From Methylobacterium sp. J-077 (lineage in GTDB: Bacteria > Pseudomonadota > Alphaproteobacteria > Rhizobiales > Beijerinckiaceae), in assembly GCF_022829365.1 (NCBI RefSeq), contig NZ_JAKSYJ010000096.1, positions 1 through 47,554 of the forward strand: DNA of 47,554 nt, in the 5' to 3' direction. Below are positions 24,773 to 34,123 of this stretch, in pieces. A program made the translations under genes and the position numbers. Every line of letters begins with the position of its first letter. The first letter of the stretch is position 1. The notes under the pieces were generated by a model. The model was not told the origin of the DNA, did no database searches, and saw nothing but the letters and a program-made list of their open reading frames with translations.

Positions 24773-24825
24773 GGGCGGAACTTCCGCTTCCCGCTGAAGG
24801 GTCAAAGTCCGGTTGCCACCCCGAG
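24773..24825 (+). repeat. Dispersed repeat R, copy 3 (5' half)
   Basis: GGCGGAACTTCCGCTTCC, then GAAGGGTCAAAGTCCGGTTGCCACC, matching copies 1 and 2. The 3' half is missing or decayed. Confidence 0.65.
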
Positions 24826-24888
24826 CCGAAGTTGCAAGAGAGCTGACGAACGGCCGCTTTGGAGAAGCGCCGACGGCGGCCCGGGCGG

Positions 24889-24921
24889 CTGGGTTGGGTC
24901 GGTAGGAGCCTGTCCGCTTTT
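24889..24921 (+). repeat. Dispersed repeat D, copy 1
   Basis: CTGGGTTGGGTCGGTAGGAG followed by C-C/T-GTCCGCTTTT. The same 33-base block occurs at 41084-41117 with about two differences. Gap 24758-25068 has no gene; it is repeat sequence throughout. Confidence 0.65.
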
Positions 24922-25068
24922 CCGGCCGACTTTCTCCGAACCGGACAGGCGGCTTTCGGCCAAACTGGTCCTTTCCAGCCCGATCAGATCGCAGGCAAGC
25001 TGACCTTCCGCATCCCAGCGGCGACCGCCCGTTGTGGACATCCGGAAATCGCCGTATGCGCCACGGCG

Positions 25069-25776
25069 ATGCCCAAGCGATCATCTCGCACCATCCGGTA
25101 CGATTGCCTCTTTGAAGAGGTCAGCAGGCGGCTCCCGCTGTTCGAGGGCCTCTCTGCCGACAACATTCAGCATCTCTCAGCCTTGGGATTCGGTCGCGGC
25201 TTCCTGACAGCCTCCCTCCGAGCCCGCCTGCGCAAAGCAGGATTTCGCGACCTATCTCATTTGGCTCAGTCTTCCCCGGACGAGATCGCCAGGATCAGAA
25301 AGTTCGGCCCGGTCCGGGTCGAGCTTATTCGAACTTTCATCCTCGAAGAGATTGCACGTTGGCTGCCGAGCGCACGTCACACGCACGCAGTCGCGGCTAC
25401 CAGGGAACGAAGGCTCGAGCTGCTGCGCAAAAAGCAAATCGAACATCTGTCACTGAACGCCGACAAGATCGCAGCGCTCGGGTTCGCTGGAGGTTCCTGT
25501 GCGGATATGGCCGGCCGTTCGCGCCTCAACCTCCTCGGTTCAGGAATTGTGACGCCCATCGACGTAGACCGTTTCGTCATGACGCTCGCCCGTTTTCTGG
25601 GAGCGTGCAGGACGACCGCTCGTTACCCCGGCGACGGGGCCAGGGAAGCGCTGTCAGCGGAAATGGAGACAACCGAGGCTCGTCGTGCCGCATTGCTGGC
25701 GGACCAGGATCGTGAATGGGAGGAGGCCGCTCCAGCCAGAGATCGGCGTCGGATTGGCATAGTTCGGAGGGTTTAG
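25069..25776 (+). CDS. Protein with possible helix-hairpin-helix/alphaCTD-like repeats
   Basis: A 235-residue cytoplasmic protein. Residues about 40-90 (ALGFGRGFLTASLRARLRKAG, DLSHLAQSSPDEIARIRKFG) resemble the helix-hairpin-helix fold of the RNA polymerase alpha C-terminal domain, and about 130-180 (ALGFAGGSCADMAGRSRLN, IVTPIDVDRFVMTLARFL) look like a second, more diverged unit. An Arg/Glu-rich tail follows. The start at 25069 is chosen because upstream codons to 24859 translate repeat D and are not protein-like. The resemblance is by eye; DNA or polymerase binding is not shown. Confidence 0.6.
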   Translation: MPKRSSRTIRYDCLFEEVSRRLPLFEGLSADNIQHLSALGFGRGFLTASLRARLRKAGFRDLSHLAQSSPDEIARIRKFGPVRVELIRTFILEEIARWLPSARHTHAVAATRERRLELLRKKQIEHLSLNADKIAALGFAGGSCADMAGRSRLNLLGSGIVTPIDVDRFVMTLARFLGACRTTARYPGDGAREALSAEMETTEARRAALLADQDREWEEAAPARDRRRIGIVRRV

Positions 25777-26391
25777 GGCGACGATAACGTGGGGGCTCGA
25801 CAGGACTGTGGGGAAGTCGCTGAGCCAGGCAGTATCAATCACAGTGTTTGATCAAGCTACCCGCAAGCGGAACCTCTAAATTTCGGAGAAGGGTGGGGAG
25901 CGGAAGTTATATCCGAGCTCAGAAGGGGGCCTTCAGAGTTGCGCCCGTCCGGGGACGTCCGAGGCCTTCGTCTTAATTGAAGCGGACCTCAGTACGATCC
26001 ACCGATCCTCATGGTGGGAAATGCGCTCACCATCCGAAAACAGTGGTTAACGCGCCTCGGCCAATGAAGGCCGGCACGGTCTCGCTCGGGGCATCGGCGT
26101 CTACCTCAACGAACGATGAGCCGCCGGCCAGTTGCCCCGTGTCGTCCGAGATCAGCTGCTAATCCGAAGCGCGGATGGGCCAGCTCCACCACGCCCTCAT
26201 TTAATCGGAAGCTTAGTTTGACTCAACGGTGGTCCAAATTGTCAAGGCGCAGTAAGCGCTCGGCGTGCCGCAAAAGTACGCATTGAAGGCTGTTCAGAGC
26301 CGTCGATGACAGCAAAAGTAAATAAAATGAGCGCATATGGAGAATTGTATCTCCATGTTTCTGGCCATTTCGCGGGAACAATATCATCAAA
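25777..26391. other. Long stretch without a gene
   Basis: About 615 bases. The open frames here are short and lack ribosome sites. From about 26200 the sequence becomes AT-rich and leads into the promoter of the RND operon. A short stretch at 25880-25930 vaguely resembles the R repeats. No RNA gene seen. Confidence 0.4.
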
Positions 26392-26420
26392 TTGCCGCAC
26401 TGGCCTGATGAATGCATAAT
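26392..26420 (+). promoter_or_regulatory. Likely sigma70-type promoter of the RND operon
   Basis: TTGCCG at 26392-26397 and CATAAT at 26415-26420 are separated by 17 bases. Transcription would begin near 26427, giving a leader of about 59 bases before ATG 26486, with GAGG at about 26470. Confidence 0.55.
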
Positions 26421-26485
26421 ACGATATGCTTCTGTCCGCGTCCGTCAGGACCCGTCGACCGGATTGATCGAGGCGAATTTAAGGT

Positions 26486-29400
26486 ATGGCAGCGATCGTC
26501 CGACTGGCCCTGCTGCGGCCCTACACCTTCGTCGTGATGTCGATCCTGATCCTGATCTTCGGGGTCATGGCGATCGTGCGCACCCCGACCGACATCTTCC
26601 CCCGGATCGGCATCCCGGTGATCAGCGTCGTCTGGCAGTACACCGGGTTGCAGCCCGACGACATGGCCGGGCGCATCGTCTCGGTGTTCGAGCGCTCGCT
26701 GACCACCACGGTCAACGACATCGAGCACATCGAATCCCAGTCGGTCCCGGGCTACGGGATCGTGAAGATCTACTTCCAGCCCGGCGTCGACATCACCGCA
26801 GCCCAGGCGCAGGTCACATCCATCTCGCAGACGCAACTCAAGCAGCTGCCGCCGGGCGTCACGCCGCCTCTGATGCTCGCCTACAACGCGTCGAGCGTGC
26901 CGATCATCCAGCTCGCCCTGTCCAGCGACAGCCTCTCGCAGACGGCGCTCAACGACCTCGCGCAGAACTTCATCCGGCCTCAGCTCACCACGATCCCCGG
27001 GGCGCAGTTGCCCTACGCCTACGGCGGCGCCGCGCGCCAGGTGCAGATCGATCTCGACCAGTCGGCGCTGCACGCCCACGGCCTGTCGGCGGCCGACGTC
27101 GGCGCAGCCTTGGCCCGGCAGAACCTGATCAACCCGGTCGGCACCCAGAAGATCGGGACCTTCGAGTGGATCGTCGACCTCAACGACTCACCCAAAACCA
27201 TCGAGGCGTTCAACGACCTGCCGGTCAAGGTCGTGGACGGCGCCGTGGTTTTCATGCGCGACGTCGCCCACGTGCGCAACGGCTCGCCGCCCCAGACCAA
27301 CGTCGTCCAGCTCGACGGCAAGAAGGGCGTGCTGATGTCGATCCTCAAGATCGGCAACGCCTCGACCTTGGACATCATCGCCGACGTCAAGGCGCGCCTG
27401 CCCGCCATCCAGGCGGGGCTGCCGACGGGCGTCGACCTCAAGTACGTGGCCGACCAGTCGGGCTTCGTGCGCGAGTCCGTGGTGGCGGTGGTTCGCGAGG
27501 GGGTCATAGCCGCGGCGCTGACCGGCCTGATGATCCTGGTCTTCCTGGGCAGCTGGCGCTCGACCCTGATCATCACCGTGTCGATCCCGCTCGCCGTGCT
27601 GTGCTCGCTGATCGCTCTCTCGGCGCTCGGGCAGACCATCAACGTGATGACGCTTGGCGGGCTCGCCCTAGCGGTCGGCATCCTTGTGGATGACGCCACC
27701 GTGACCATCGAGAACATCAATCGACACATGGAGGAGTTCGGCGAGGACATCGTCACCGCGATCACCCGCGGCGCGCAGGAGATCATGCCGCCGGCCACCG
27801 TCGCCCTGTTTTGCATCTGCATCGCCTTCGTGCCGCTTCTGGCGCTTGGCGGCGTGGCGGGCTTCCTGTTCCGGCCGCTGGCGATGGCGGTGGTGTTCGC
27901 GATGATCGCGTCCTACGCGCTTACCTACACCCTGGTGCCGACGCTGGCGCGCTACCTGCTGACCGAGCACGCCCACGGACAGGATCCGGCCGGCAAGCCC
28001 AGCGTCTTCGCCCGGTTTCAGCGCGGCTTCGAGCGCCGCTTCGAGGCCCTGCGGCAGGCCTATCTCGGGCTGCTCGGCTTGGCGCTGTCGCGCCGGAAGT
28101 CCTTCGCGGTCGGCTTCCTCGCGGCGGTCGGCCTGTCGTTCGGCCTCGTCCCCTATCTCGGGCGGGACTTCTTTCCGGACGTGGATGCGGGGGCGCTACG
28201 CATCCACCTGCGGGCTCCCACGGGCACGCGCATCGAGGAGATGACGGCGCTGACCGGGCGGGTCGAGGTAAGGCTACGCGCGCTGATCCCGCCGGGACGT
28301 GTGGCCAGCGTTGTCAACAACATCGGCCTTCCGATCAGCGGCATCAACATTTCCTACGGCAACAGCGGCACCATCGGTACCTTCGACGCCGACATGCTTG
28401 TGACCCTCGACGAGGCCGGAGGCGGCGGCGAGGGCGGCCCATCAACCGCGGCCCTGACCCGACAGCTGCGCGAGCGTCTGCCGCAGGATTTTCCCGGCGT
28501 GACCTTCGCGTTCCTGCCCGCCGACATCGTCAGCCAGATCCTGAACTTCGGCTCCCCCGCCGCGCTGGACGTGCAGGTCGCCAGCCGCGACGTGGCGGGG
28601 GGCCGCGCCTACGCCAACACGCTCCTGGCCCGGGTTCGCCGCGTGGCCGGGGTGGCGGACGCGCGCATCCAGGAGCAGGCGCGCAACCCCGCGCTGCGGG
28701 TCGATTTCGACCGCGCGCTCGCCGGGGTCGTCGGCCTGACCGAGGGCGACGCGGCCGCGAGCCTCCAAGCGACGCTGTCGGGCAGTACGCAGACCGCCCC
28801 GACCTATTGGCTCGACCCGCGCAACGGCGTGTCTTACCCGGTCTCAGTCCAGACGCCGCAATATTCGATCGACACGCTGGGCGCGCTCAACAACCTGCCG
28901 ATCACCGCCGCCCGCTCGGAACAGCTCCTGGGGGGCTTGGCAACGATCCGCCCGGAGCCGCTCAGCGCGGTGGCGACCGACTACAACATCGCCCCCACCG
29001 TCAACATCCTGGCCACGACGCAGGACCGCGATCTCGGCGGCGTCACCGCGGACATCCAGCGGGCGATCGACGAGACGCGGGCCGACCTGCCGAAGGGGGC
29101 GACCGTCACGGTGCGCGGGCAGGCGGTGACCATGGCGCAAGCCTACCAGCAACTGCTCGTGGGCCTCGCCTTCGCGATCGTGCTCATCTACCTGCTCATC
29201 GTCGTCAACTTCCAGTCCTGGGTCGACCCGTTCGTCATCGTGACGGCGCTGCCGGCGGCGCTCGCCGGCATCGTGTGGATGCTGTTCGCCACGCACACCT
29301 ACGTCTCGGTGCCGGCGCTGACGGGGGCGATCATGTGCATGGGTGTGGCGACCGCCAACTCGATTCTGGTCATCAGCTTCGCCCGCGAACAGCTCGACGC

Positions 29401-29683
29401 GGGACGCACGGCGATCGAGGCTGCCCTGGCGGCCGGGGCGACGCGTCTGCGGCCTGTGATGATGACCGCGCTGGCGATGATGATCGGCATGGCGCCGATG
29501 GCGATCGAGCCGGGTCAGAACGCGCCGCTCGGCCGCGCCGTGATCGGCGGACTGCTGTTCGCCACGCTTGCGACGTTGTTCTTCGTGCCGGTGGTCTTCG
29601 GCATCTTACATGGGCGGCCCCGCCGCGCCGGGGCCCGACGCGAAGACGCTTCCCCCCAAGCCCTCTCATCCCCATCAGCCTAA
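26486..29683 (+). CDS. RND-family efflux permease
   Basis: The proton-driven inner-membrane subunit of a tripartite pump. At 1065 residues it has the RND layout: a first helix (residues 10-30), a large periplasmic loop, helices with FLGSWRSTLIITVSIPLAVL, and the proton-relay pair in GILVDDATVTIENI, then a second periplasmic loop and a repeat of the helices with LTGAIMCMGVATANSILVI. It falls in the HAE1/AcrB-like or heavy-metal-neutral class; CzcA-type metal residues are not evident. The adaptor gene is immediately downstream, which is the reverse of the usual order. No outer-membrane factor follows. Substrate unknown. Confidence 0.93.
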   Translation: MAAIVRLALLRPYTFVVMSILILIFGVMAIVRTPTDIFPRIGIPVISVVWQYTGLQPDDMAGRIVSVFERSLTTTVNDIEHIESQSVPGYGIVKIYFQPGVDITAAQAQVTSISQTQLKQLPPGVTPPLMLAYNASSVPIIQLALSSDSLSQTALNDLAQNFIRPQLTTIPGAQLPYAYGGAARQVQIDLDQSALHAHGLSAADVGAALARQNLINPVGTQKIGTFEWIVDLNDSPKTIEAFNDLPVKVVDGAVVFMRDVAHVRNGSPPQTNVVQLDGKKGVLMSILKIGNASTLDIIADVKARLPAIQAGLPTGVDLKYVADQSGFVRESVVAVVREGVIAAALTGLMILVFLGSWRSTLIITVSIPLAVLCSLIALSALGQTINVMTLGGLALAVGILVDDATVTIENINRHMEEFGEDIVTAITRGAQEIMPPATVALFCICIAFVPLLALGGVAGFLFRPLAMAVVFAMIASYALTYTLVPTLARYLLTEHAHGQDPAGKPSVFARFQRGFERRFEALRQAYLGLLGLALSRRKSFAVGFLAAVGLSFGLVPYLGRDFFPDVDAGALRIHLRAPTGTRIEEMTALTGRVEVRLRALIPPGRVASVVNNIGLPISGINISYGNSGTIGTFDADMLVTLDEAGGGGEGGPSTAALTRQLRERLPQDFPGVTFAFLPADIVSQILNFGSPAALDVQVASRDVAGGRAYANTLLARVRRVAGVADARIQEQARNPALRVDFDRALAGVVGLTEGDAAASLQATLSGSTQTAPTYWLDPRNGVSYPVSVQTPQYSIDTLGALNNLPITAARSEQLLGGLATIRPEPLSAVATDYNIAPTVNILATTQDRDLGGVTADIQRAIDETRADLPKGATVTVRGQAVTMAQAYQQLLVGLAFAIVLIYLLIVVNFQSWVDPFVIVTALPAALAGIVWMLFATHTYVSVPALTGAIMCMGVATANSILVISFAREQLDAGRTAIEAALAAGATRLRPVMMTALAMMIGMAPMAIEPGQNAPLGRAVIGGLLFATLATLFFVPVVFGILHGRPRRAGARREDASPQALSSPSA

Positions 29684-29696
29684 CCCCAGATCCCGC

Positions 29697-30968
29697 ATGC
29701 ACCCCACCCAACACGTCAAATCCGAGGACGCCGCGCACGCGGGCGCCAAGCCAGCTGTCGCGTCGCCTCGCCCCCCATCGGGGCGCCGGGTCGGCCTGCT
29801 GCTGGCAGGCGTGGCAATCGGCGCCGCGGCGCTCGCCTGGGTCGGCATCAACGACCGGGCGAAGGGGATGCAGGAGGTCGAGAGCTGGACCGAACAGCAA
29901 GCAGTGCCCACCGTCCGTGTAGTGCACGCGCGGCGCGGGCCCATGGACGAAGACCTGACCCTGCCCGGCTCGCTGAGCGCCTTCTACACTGGTACGTTGT
30001 ATGCCCGCGCTAGCGGCTACGTCACGGCCTGGCACCGGGACATTGGCGCACGCGTGCGCAAGGACGAGGTCCTGGCCCAGATCTCGGCGCCCGACCTCGA
30101 TCAGCAACTCGCCGAGGCGCGCGCGACCCTCGTTCAGCTCCAGGCTGCGGTCGACCAAGCCCAAGCGAACGCCGATCTCAGTGCGGCCACCAACAAGCGC
30201 ACCGCCCGCCTGGTAACGCAGGGCTGGTCGAGCGAGGAGCGCGGCGACACCGACCGCTTCACCGCGGCCTCGCGTACGGCGGCCCTATCGGTGGCCAAAG
30301 CAAACATCGTCGCCCAGCAGGCAAATGTCGGGCGTCTGGAGGAACTGACACGATTCAAGGAGGTCCGAGCACCCTTCGACGGGGTCGTGACCGCGCGCAA
30401 CGTCGACATCGGCGACCTGCTCACCGCAGGGGGAACCTCGGGTCTGCCGCTCTATCGAGTCTCGGACCTCCACCGGGTGCGTGCGTACGTGAACGTGCCG
30501 CAGGCCTTCCTCGCCGTGATGAGGCCGGGGCTGAAGGCTTCCTTGCACGTGCCGGGGCAGGAGGCATCGTTCGACGCAGAGGTGACCTCGACCGCAAATG
30601 CCATTGCGGAAGACTCCCGCAAGGGTCTCGTGGAGCTCCAGGCTGACAACCCGGAAGGCAAACTCTGGCCGGGGGCGTTCGTAGAGGTGCGGTTCCACGT
30701 GCCTTCAGACCCGGGGACGCTGCGCGTGGCCGCCACCGCGCTGGTTTTCGACCGCAACGGCACGCAGGTGGCGCAGGTGGGCGACGACCACCGGGTCGCA
30801 CTCAGGCCTGTGACGCTCGGGCGGAACCTCGGCAACGAGGTCGAGGTGCGCGCCGGCGTGGGCATTACCGATCGGCTTATCGACAACCCTCAGGAGTTCC
30901 TGGCCAGCGGAGACGTCGTCCGCGTCGCCGGGGAGGAGACCGCGCCGCGTACCGCTTCAGCGAACTGA
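29697..30968 (+). CDS. RND efflux periplasmic adaptor (MFP) subunit
   Basis: A 423-residue membrane-fusion protein that bridges permease and outer-membrane channel. A single N-terminal membrane anchor (GLLLAGVAIGAAALAWVGI) is followed by the lipoyl half-motifs (SGYVTAWHRDIGARVRKDEVLAQI and VRAPFDGVVTARNVDIGDLL), an alpha-helical hairpin between them (about 125-210), and the beta-barrel domain (VFDRNGTQVAQV). ATG 29697 lies 13 bases after the permease stop, so the two are one operon. The N-terminal 35 residues are Pro/Ala-rich and cytoplasmic. Confidence 0.92.
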   Translation: MHPTQHVKSEDAAHAGAKPAVASPRPPSGRRVGLLLAGVAIGAAALAWVGINDRAKGMQEVESWTEQQAVPTVRVVHARRGPMDEDLTLPGSLSAFYTGTLYARASGYVTAWHRDIGARVRKDEVLAQISAPDLDQQLAEARATLVQLQAAVDQAQANADLSAATNKRTARLVTQGWSSEERGDTDRFTAASRTAALSVAKANIVAQQANVGRLEELTRFKEVRAPFDGVVTARNVDIGDLLTAGGTSGLPLYRVSDLHRVRAYVNVPQAFLAVMRPGLKASLHVPGQEASFDAEVTSTANAIAEDSRKGLVELQADNPEGKLWPGAFVEVRFHVPSDPGTLRVAATALVFDRNGTQVAQVGDDHRVALRPVTLGRNLGNEVEVRAGVGITDRLIDNPQEFLASGDVVRVAGEETAPRTASAN

Positions 30969-31160
30969 CGATAGCCTTCATGGCCGATGTTCCAGGCCTC
31001 CGCGCGGTGCAACCTTACTGGATATGACAAGTGGGACAGGCTGCCCTGCAACCGGCCCACACGGTGCTTTCGCTGGCTGCCAGCGGTCCCGGCATGGCAA
31101 CTGGACGCAGGCGTCTGCTTTGCCGCGTCGAACGCGCTACACCTGCGGGACTACTTGCAG

Positions 31161-31222
31161 CCAGACTACGCCATGCCGGATCGCCGATAAGCGCAAAAGC
31201 GGTCGTTCGGCTTTGCGCCCAT
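31161..31222 (+). repeat. Dispersed repeat C, copy 1
   Basis: CCAGACTACGCCATGCCGGA through GCGCAAAAGCGGTCGTTCGG and onward matches 41156-41216 with about four differences. The part GCGCAAA..TTTGCGC is a stem-loop. The whole gap 30969-31316 has no gene that I can support. Confidence 0.75.
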
Positions 31223-31316
31223 CACAGCCGTTCAGCTGGCCGCAGCGAAAGCTCGTAAGCAGACGATGGATCGCGTCGGGGTGTATCGTCACGCATGATG
31301 GGGGATCGCCCGACCC

Positions 31317-32378
31317 TCAGGCCTCCATCCGCAGCCCTGTTGCTTGGTCGAAGATGTGGAGATGCGGAGCGGGAAACGATGCTCGGATCGCCTCGCTCAC
31401 CGGAGTGCCATTCGCGATCTTGACTGTCAGCGCCGCTTCGCCCGGACGTCCGGCATGCACCAGCATCTCGGACCCGAGGAGTTCTACGACCTCGACCGGC
31501 CATGTCGTGCCCGCCGGGTCGAGCAGGACGTGTTCCGGGCGAATGCCCAGAACCACGGGGAAACCATCGGGACGGTCGAACCGCCGGGATCCGAGGTCGA
31601 TGTCGGCGCCAGCGACCCTCACCATCGTGCCGTTCCGCCCGAGCTTGCCGGGTAGCAAGTTCATCGCTGGCGAGCCGATGAAGCCCGCCACGTAGGTGTC
31701 GGCGGGGCGCTCGAAGACCTCCGTCGGCGTCGCCAATTGTACCGGGACGCCTTGGTGCATCACTAGCAACCGGTCGCCCAGCGTCATCGCCTCGACCTGA
31801 TCGTGTGTAACGTAAAGGCTCGTCACCTTCAGCCGGCGCTGGAGGCGGCGGATCTCGCCGCGCATCTGCACCCGGAGCTTGGCGTCGAGATTCGACAGTG
31901 GCTCGTCGAACAGGAACAGCTTCGGATCGCGGACGATGGCGCGCCCCATGGCGACCCGCTGACGTTGGCCGCCGGACAACTGACGCGGCTTGCGCTCGAG
32001 CAGCGCTTCCAAGCCCAGCAGAGCCGAGGCCGCATCGACCTTCGCCCGGATCTCGGCGCGGGGCAGGCCGCGGATCTTCAGCCCGTAGGCCATGTTCTCG
32101 AACACGCTCATGTGCGGGTACAGGGCGTAGTTCTGGAACACCATGGCGATGTCGCGCGCCGACGGATCGAGATCAGTGACGTCGCGCCCGTCGATCAGGA
32201 CGCGCCCGGTGGTGGGCATCTCCAGACCCGCCACGATGCGCAACAGGGTGGATTTTCCGCAGCCCGACGCGCCGACGATCACCAGCATCTCGCCGTCCGC
32301 CAGGGCGAGGTCGACCCCCTTCAGAATCTCGTTGCTGCCGAAGCTCTTGCGCAGGCCGTCGAGTCTCAGGCCCGCCAT
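31317..32378 (-). CDS. ugpC: ABC importer ATPase, UgpC/MalK type
   Basis: The nucleotide-binding subunit of a carbohydrate-type importer in the CUT1 group. Walker A GASGCGKST at residues 36-44, the Q-loop MVFQNYALYPHMSV, signature QLSGGQRQRVAMGRA, Walker B LFLFDEPLSNLDAKLR and the H-loop TSLYVTHDQVEAM are all intact. The C-terminal 110 residues are the TOBE/regulatory domain of MalK-like ATPases. ATG 32378 overlaps the stop of the permease gene (TGATG); a GTG three bases upstream is possible. Confidence 0.93.
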   Translation of the reverse strand: MAGLRLDGLRKSFGSNEILKGVDLALADGEMLVIVGASGCGKSTLLRIVAGLEMPTTGRVLIDGRDVTDLDPSARDIAMVFQNYALYPHMSVFENMAYGLKIRGLPRAEIRAKVDAASALLGLEALLERKPRQLSGGQRQRVAMGRAIVRDPKLFLFDEPLSNLDAKLRVQMRGEIRRLQRRLKVTSLYVTHDQVEAMTLGDRLLVMHQGVPVQLATPTEVFERPADTYVAGFIGSPAMNLLPGKLGRNGTMVRVAGADIDLGSRRFDRPDGFPVVLGIRPEHVLLDPAGTTWPVEVVELLGSEMLVHAGRPGEAALTVKIANGTPVSEAIRASFPAPHLHIFDQATGLRMEA

Positions 32379-33211
32379 CACTTATCACCCTCCGTCAGGC
32401 CCTTCACGAACCAGCGCTGCATGAGGAGCACCACCGCCACGGGGGGGATCAGCGCCAGCACCGCCGTCGCCATGACTTTGTTCCATTCGGTCGCAGTGTC
32501 GACGCCGATCATCTTGACGATGCTGATGACCACAGTGTCGAGCTTGGGATCGGTCGCGACGAGCAGCGGCCAGAGGTACTGGTTCCAGCCGTAGACGAAC
32601 AGGATCACGAACAACGCCGCGATGTTGGCACCCGAGACCGGGATCAGGATGTCCCGCAGGAAGCGCAGGGGCCCGGCCCCGTCGATCCGCGCCGCCTCCA
32701 CGAGTTCGTCCGGAACGGCGAGGAAGGTCTGCCGAAACAGCAGCGTCGCGGTTGCGGAGGCGATGAGGGGAATCGTCAGGCCCGTGAAGCTGTTGATCAG
32801 ATCGAGGGAGGACATGACCTGGAAGGTGGGGATCAGCCGCACCTCGACCGGCAGCATTAGGGTCAGAAAGATCAGCCAGAAGGCCGCCATGCGGAATGGG
32901 AAGCGGAAGAAGGTGACCGCATAGGCCGAGGGCAGCGACAGGGCGATCTTGCCGAACGCGATGGCGAGCGCCATCCCGGCCGAGACCAGCAGGGCGCGCC
33001 AGACCGGCCCAGCCCCCGCCGACCCGTTCACCAGCACGTCGTGATAGACCCCGAGACCGGAGAGGTTCGGGATCAGCGAGACCTCGCCCCGGGCGATCGC
33101 AGCCGAATCCTGTGTCGAGCCTGCGATCGCGATCCAGATCGGCAGGGCGAAGAGTAGGATCGCCAGGATCAGGACGGCGTGGGGGATGAGATTCGACGTT
33201 CTCCGGCGCAT
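32378..33211 (-). CDS. ugpE: ABC importer permease, UgpE type
   Basis: A 277-residue inner-membrane permease with six helices and the EAA loop [20 protein letters not shown], the contact site for the ATPase. LTLMLPVEVRLIPTFQ and a terminal WFVKGLTEG are usual for UgpE/MalG-type subunits. Stop and start overlap with its neighbours on both sides (TGATG), so the operon is tightly coupled. Confidence 0.93.
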   Translation of the reverse strand: MRRRTSNLIPHAVLILAILLFALPIWIAIAGSTQDSAAIARGEVSLIPNLSGLGVYHDVLVNGSAGAGPVWRALLVSAGMALAIAFGKIALSLPSAYAVTFFRFPFRMAAFWLIFLTLMLPVEVRLIPTFQVMSSLDLINSFTGLTIPLIASATATLLFRQTFLAVPDELVEAARIDGAGPLRFLRDILIPVSGANIAALFVILFVYGWNQYLWPLLVATDPKLDTVVISIVKMIGVDTATEWNKVMATAVLALIPPVAVVLLMQRWFVKGLTEGDK

Positions 33212-34092
33212 CAGGTGACGGCCTTCCGCCCGAGGAACCGGAATTGCAGGGCGCAGAGGACGATAACGCCGGCCATCAGCACCACGGATTGCGCCGAGGA
33301 CGAGCCGACATTCGCGTTGACGACGCCGTCGAGATAGACCTTGAGGACGAGCGTTTGGGTCGACTGACCCGGCCCGCCGCCGTTCACCGCGTAGACCGTC
33401 GCGAAGGTGTCGAAGGCCGCGTAGACGAGATCGACGACGAGCAGGAAATAGACCGTCGGCATCATCAGTGGCAGGACGATGGTGCGGAACCGGCGCAAGC
33501 CCCGGGCACCGTCGATGCGGGCCGCCTCGATGATCGTTTTTGGGATCGCCTGGAGGGCCGCCAGGAAGAAGATGAAGTTGTAGCTGATCTGCTTCCAGGC
33601 GGCGGCCAGGATCACGAGCGTCATGGCCTGCGTGCCGTCGAGCTTGTAGTCCCAGGCGATCCCGATCCGGTTCAGCCACGCGCCGACGAGGCCGATCTGC
33701 GGGTGGAACATCAGCACCCACAGCACCGCCGCCATGGCGGGCGCTACCGCGTAGGGCCAGATCAGCATCGTGCGATAGAAGGTGCGGCCCCGGATCTCGG
33801 TATCCGCCAGGACCGCGAGAACCAGCGCCACACCCATCGAGACGGCGGTCACGCAGGCGCAGAATACGACCGTCCGCCCGATCGCCGCGATGTAGAGCGG
33901 ATCCGCGAACAGGTCAGTGAAGTTGTCGAGCCCGACAAACTGGGTGCTGGTGCCGAAGGCGTCCTCGCTCTCCAGGCTCGACCGGATCGCCTGGAAGGCC
34001 GGCCACAGGAAGAAGACCACCGTCAGCACCAGCTGCGGCAAGATCAGCAGGGCCGGCAGCAGCCGGCCCGGGAACAGCGTCCGTCGTTCCAT
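33211..34092 (-). CDS. ugpA: ABC importer permease, UgpA type
   Basis: A 293-residue permease with an N-terminal cytoplasmic stretch, six helices and EAA loop [37 protein letters not shown] [14 protein letters not shown] precedes it, and [16 protein letters not shown] is conserved in UgpA. It begins 31 bases after the binding-protein stop. Confidence 0.93.
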   Translation of the reverse strand: MERRTLFPGRLLPALLILPQLVLTVVFFLWPAFQAIRSSLESEDAFGTSTQFVGLDNFTDLFADPLYIAAIGRTVVFCACVTAVSMGVALVLAVLADTEIRGRTFYRTMLIWPYAVAPAMAAVLWVLMFHPQIGLVGAWLNRIGIAWDYKLDGTQAMTLVILAAAWKQISYNFIFFLAALQAIPKTIIEAARIDGARGLRRFRTIVLPLMMPTVYFLLVVDLVYAAFDTFATVYAVNGGGPGQSTQTLVLKVYLDGVVNANVGSSSAQSVVLMAGVIVLCALQFRFLGRKAVT

Positions 34093-34123
34093 GCGTGGAG
34101 AGCCTTCCGCCGGTCCGCCGCGT

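Noticed and set aside
24859..25068. N-terminal extension of the alphaCTD-like gene
   Set aside because: This segment is repeat D and neighbouring repeat sequence; the protein-like part begins at 25069.
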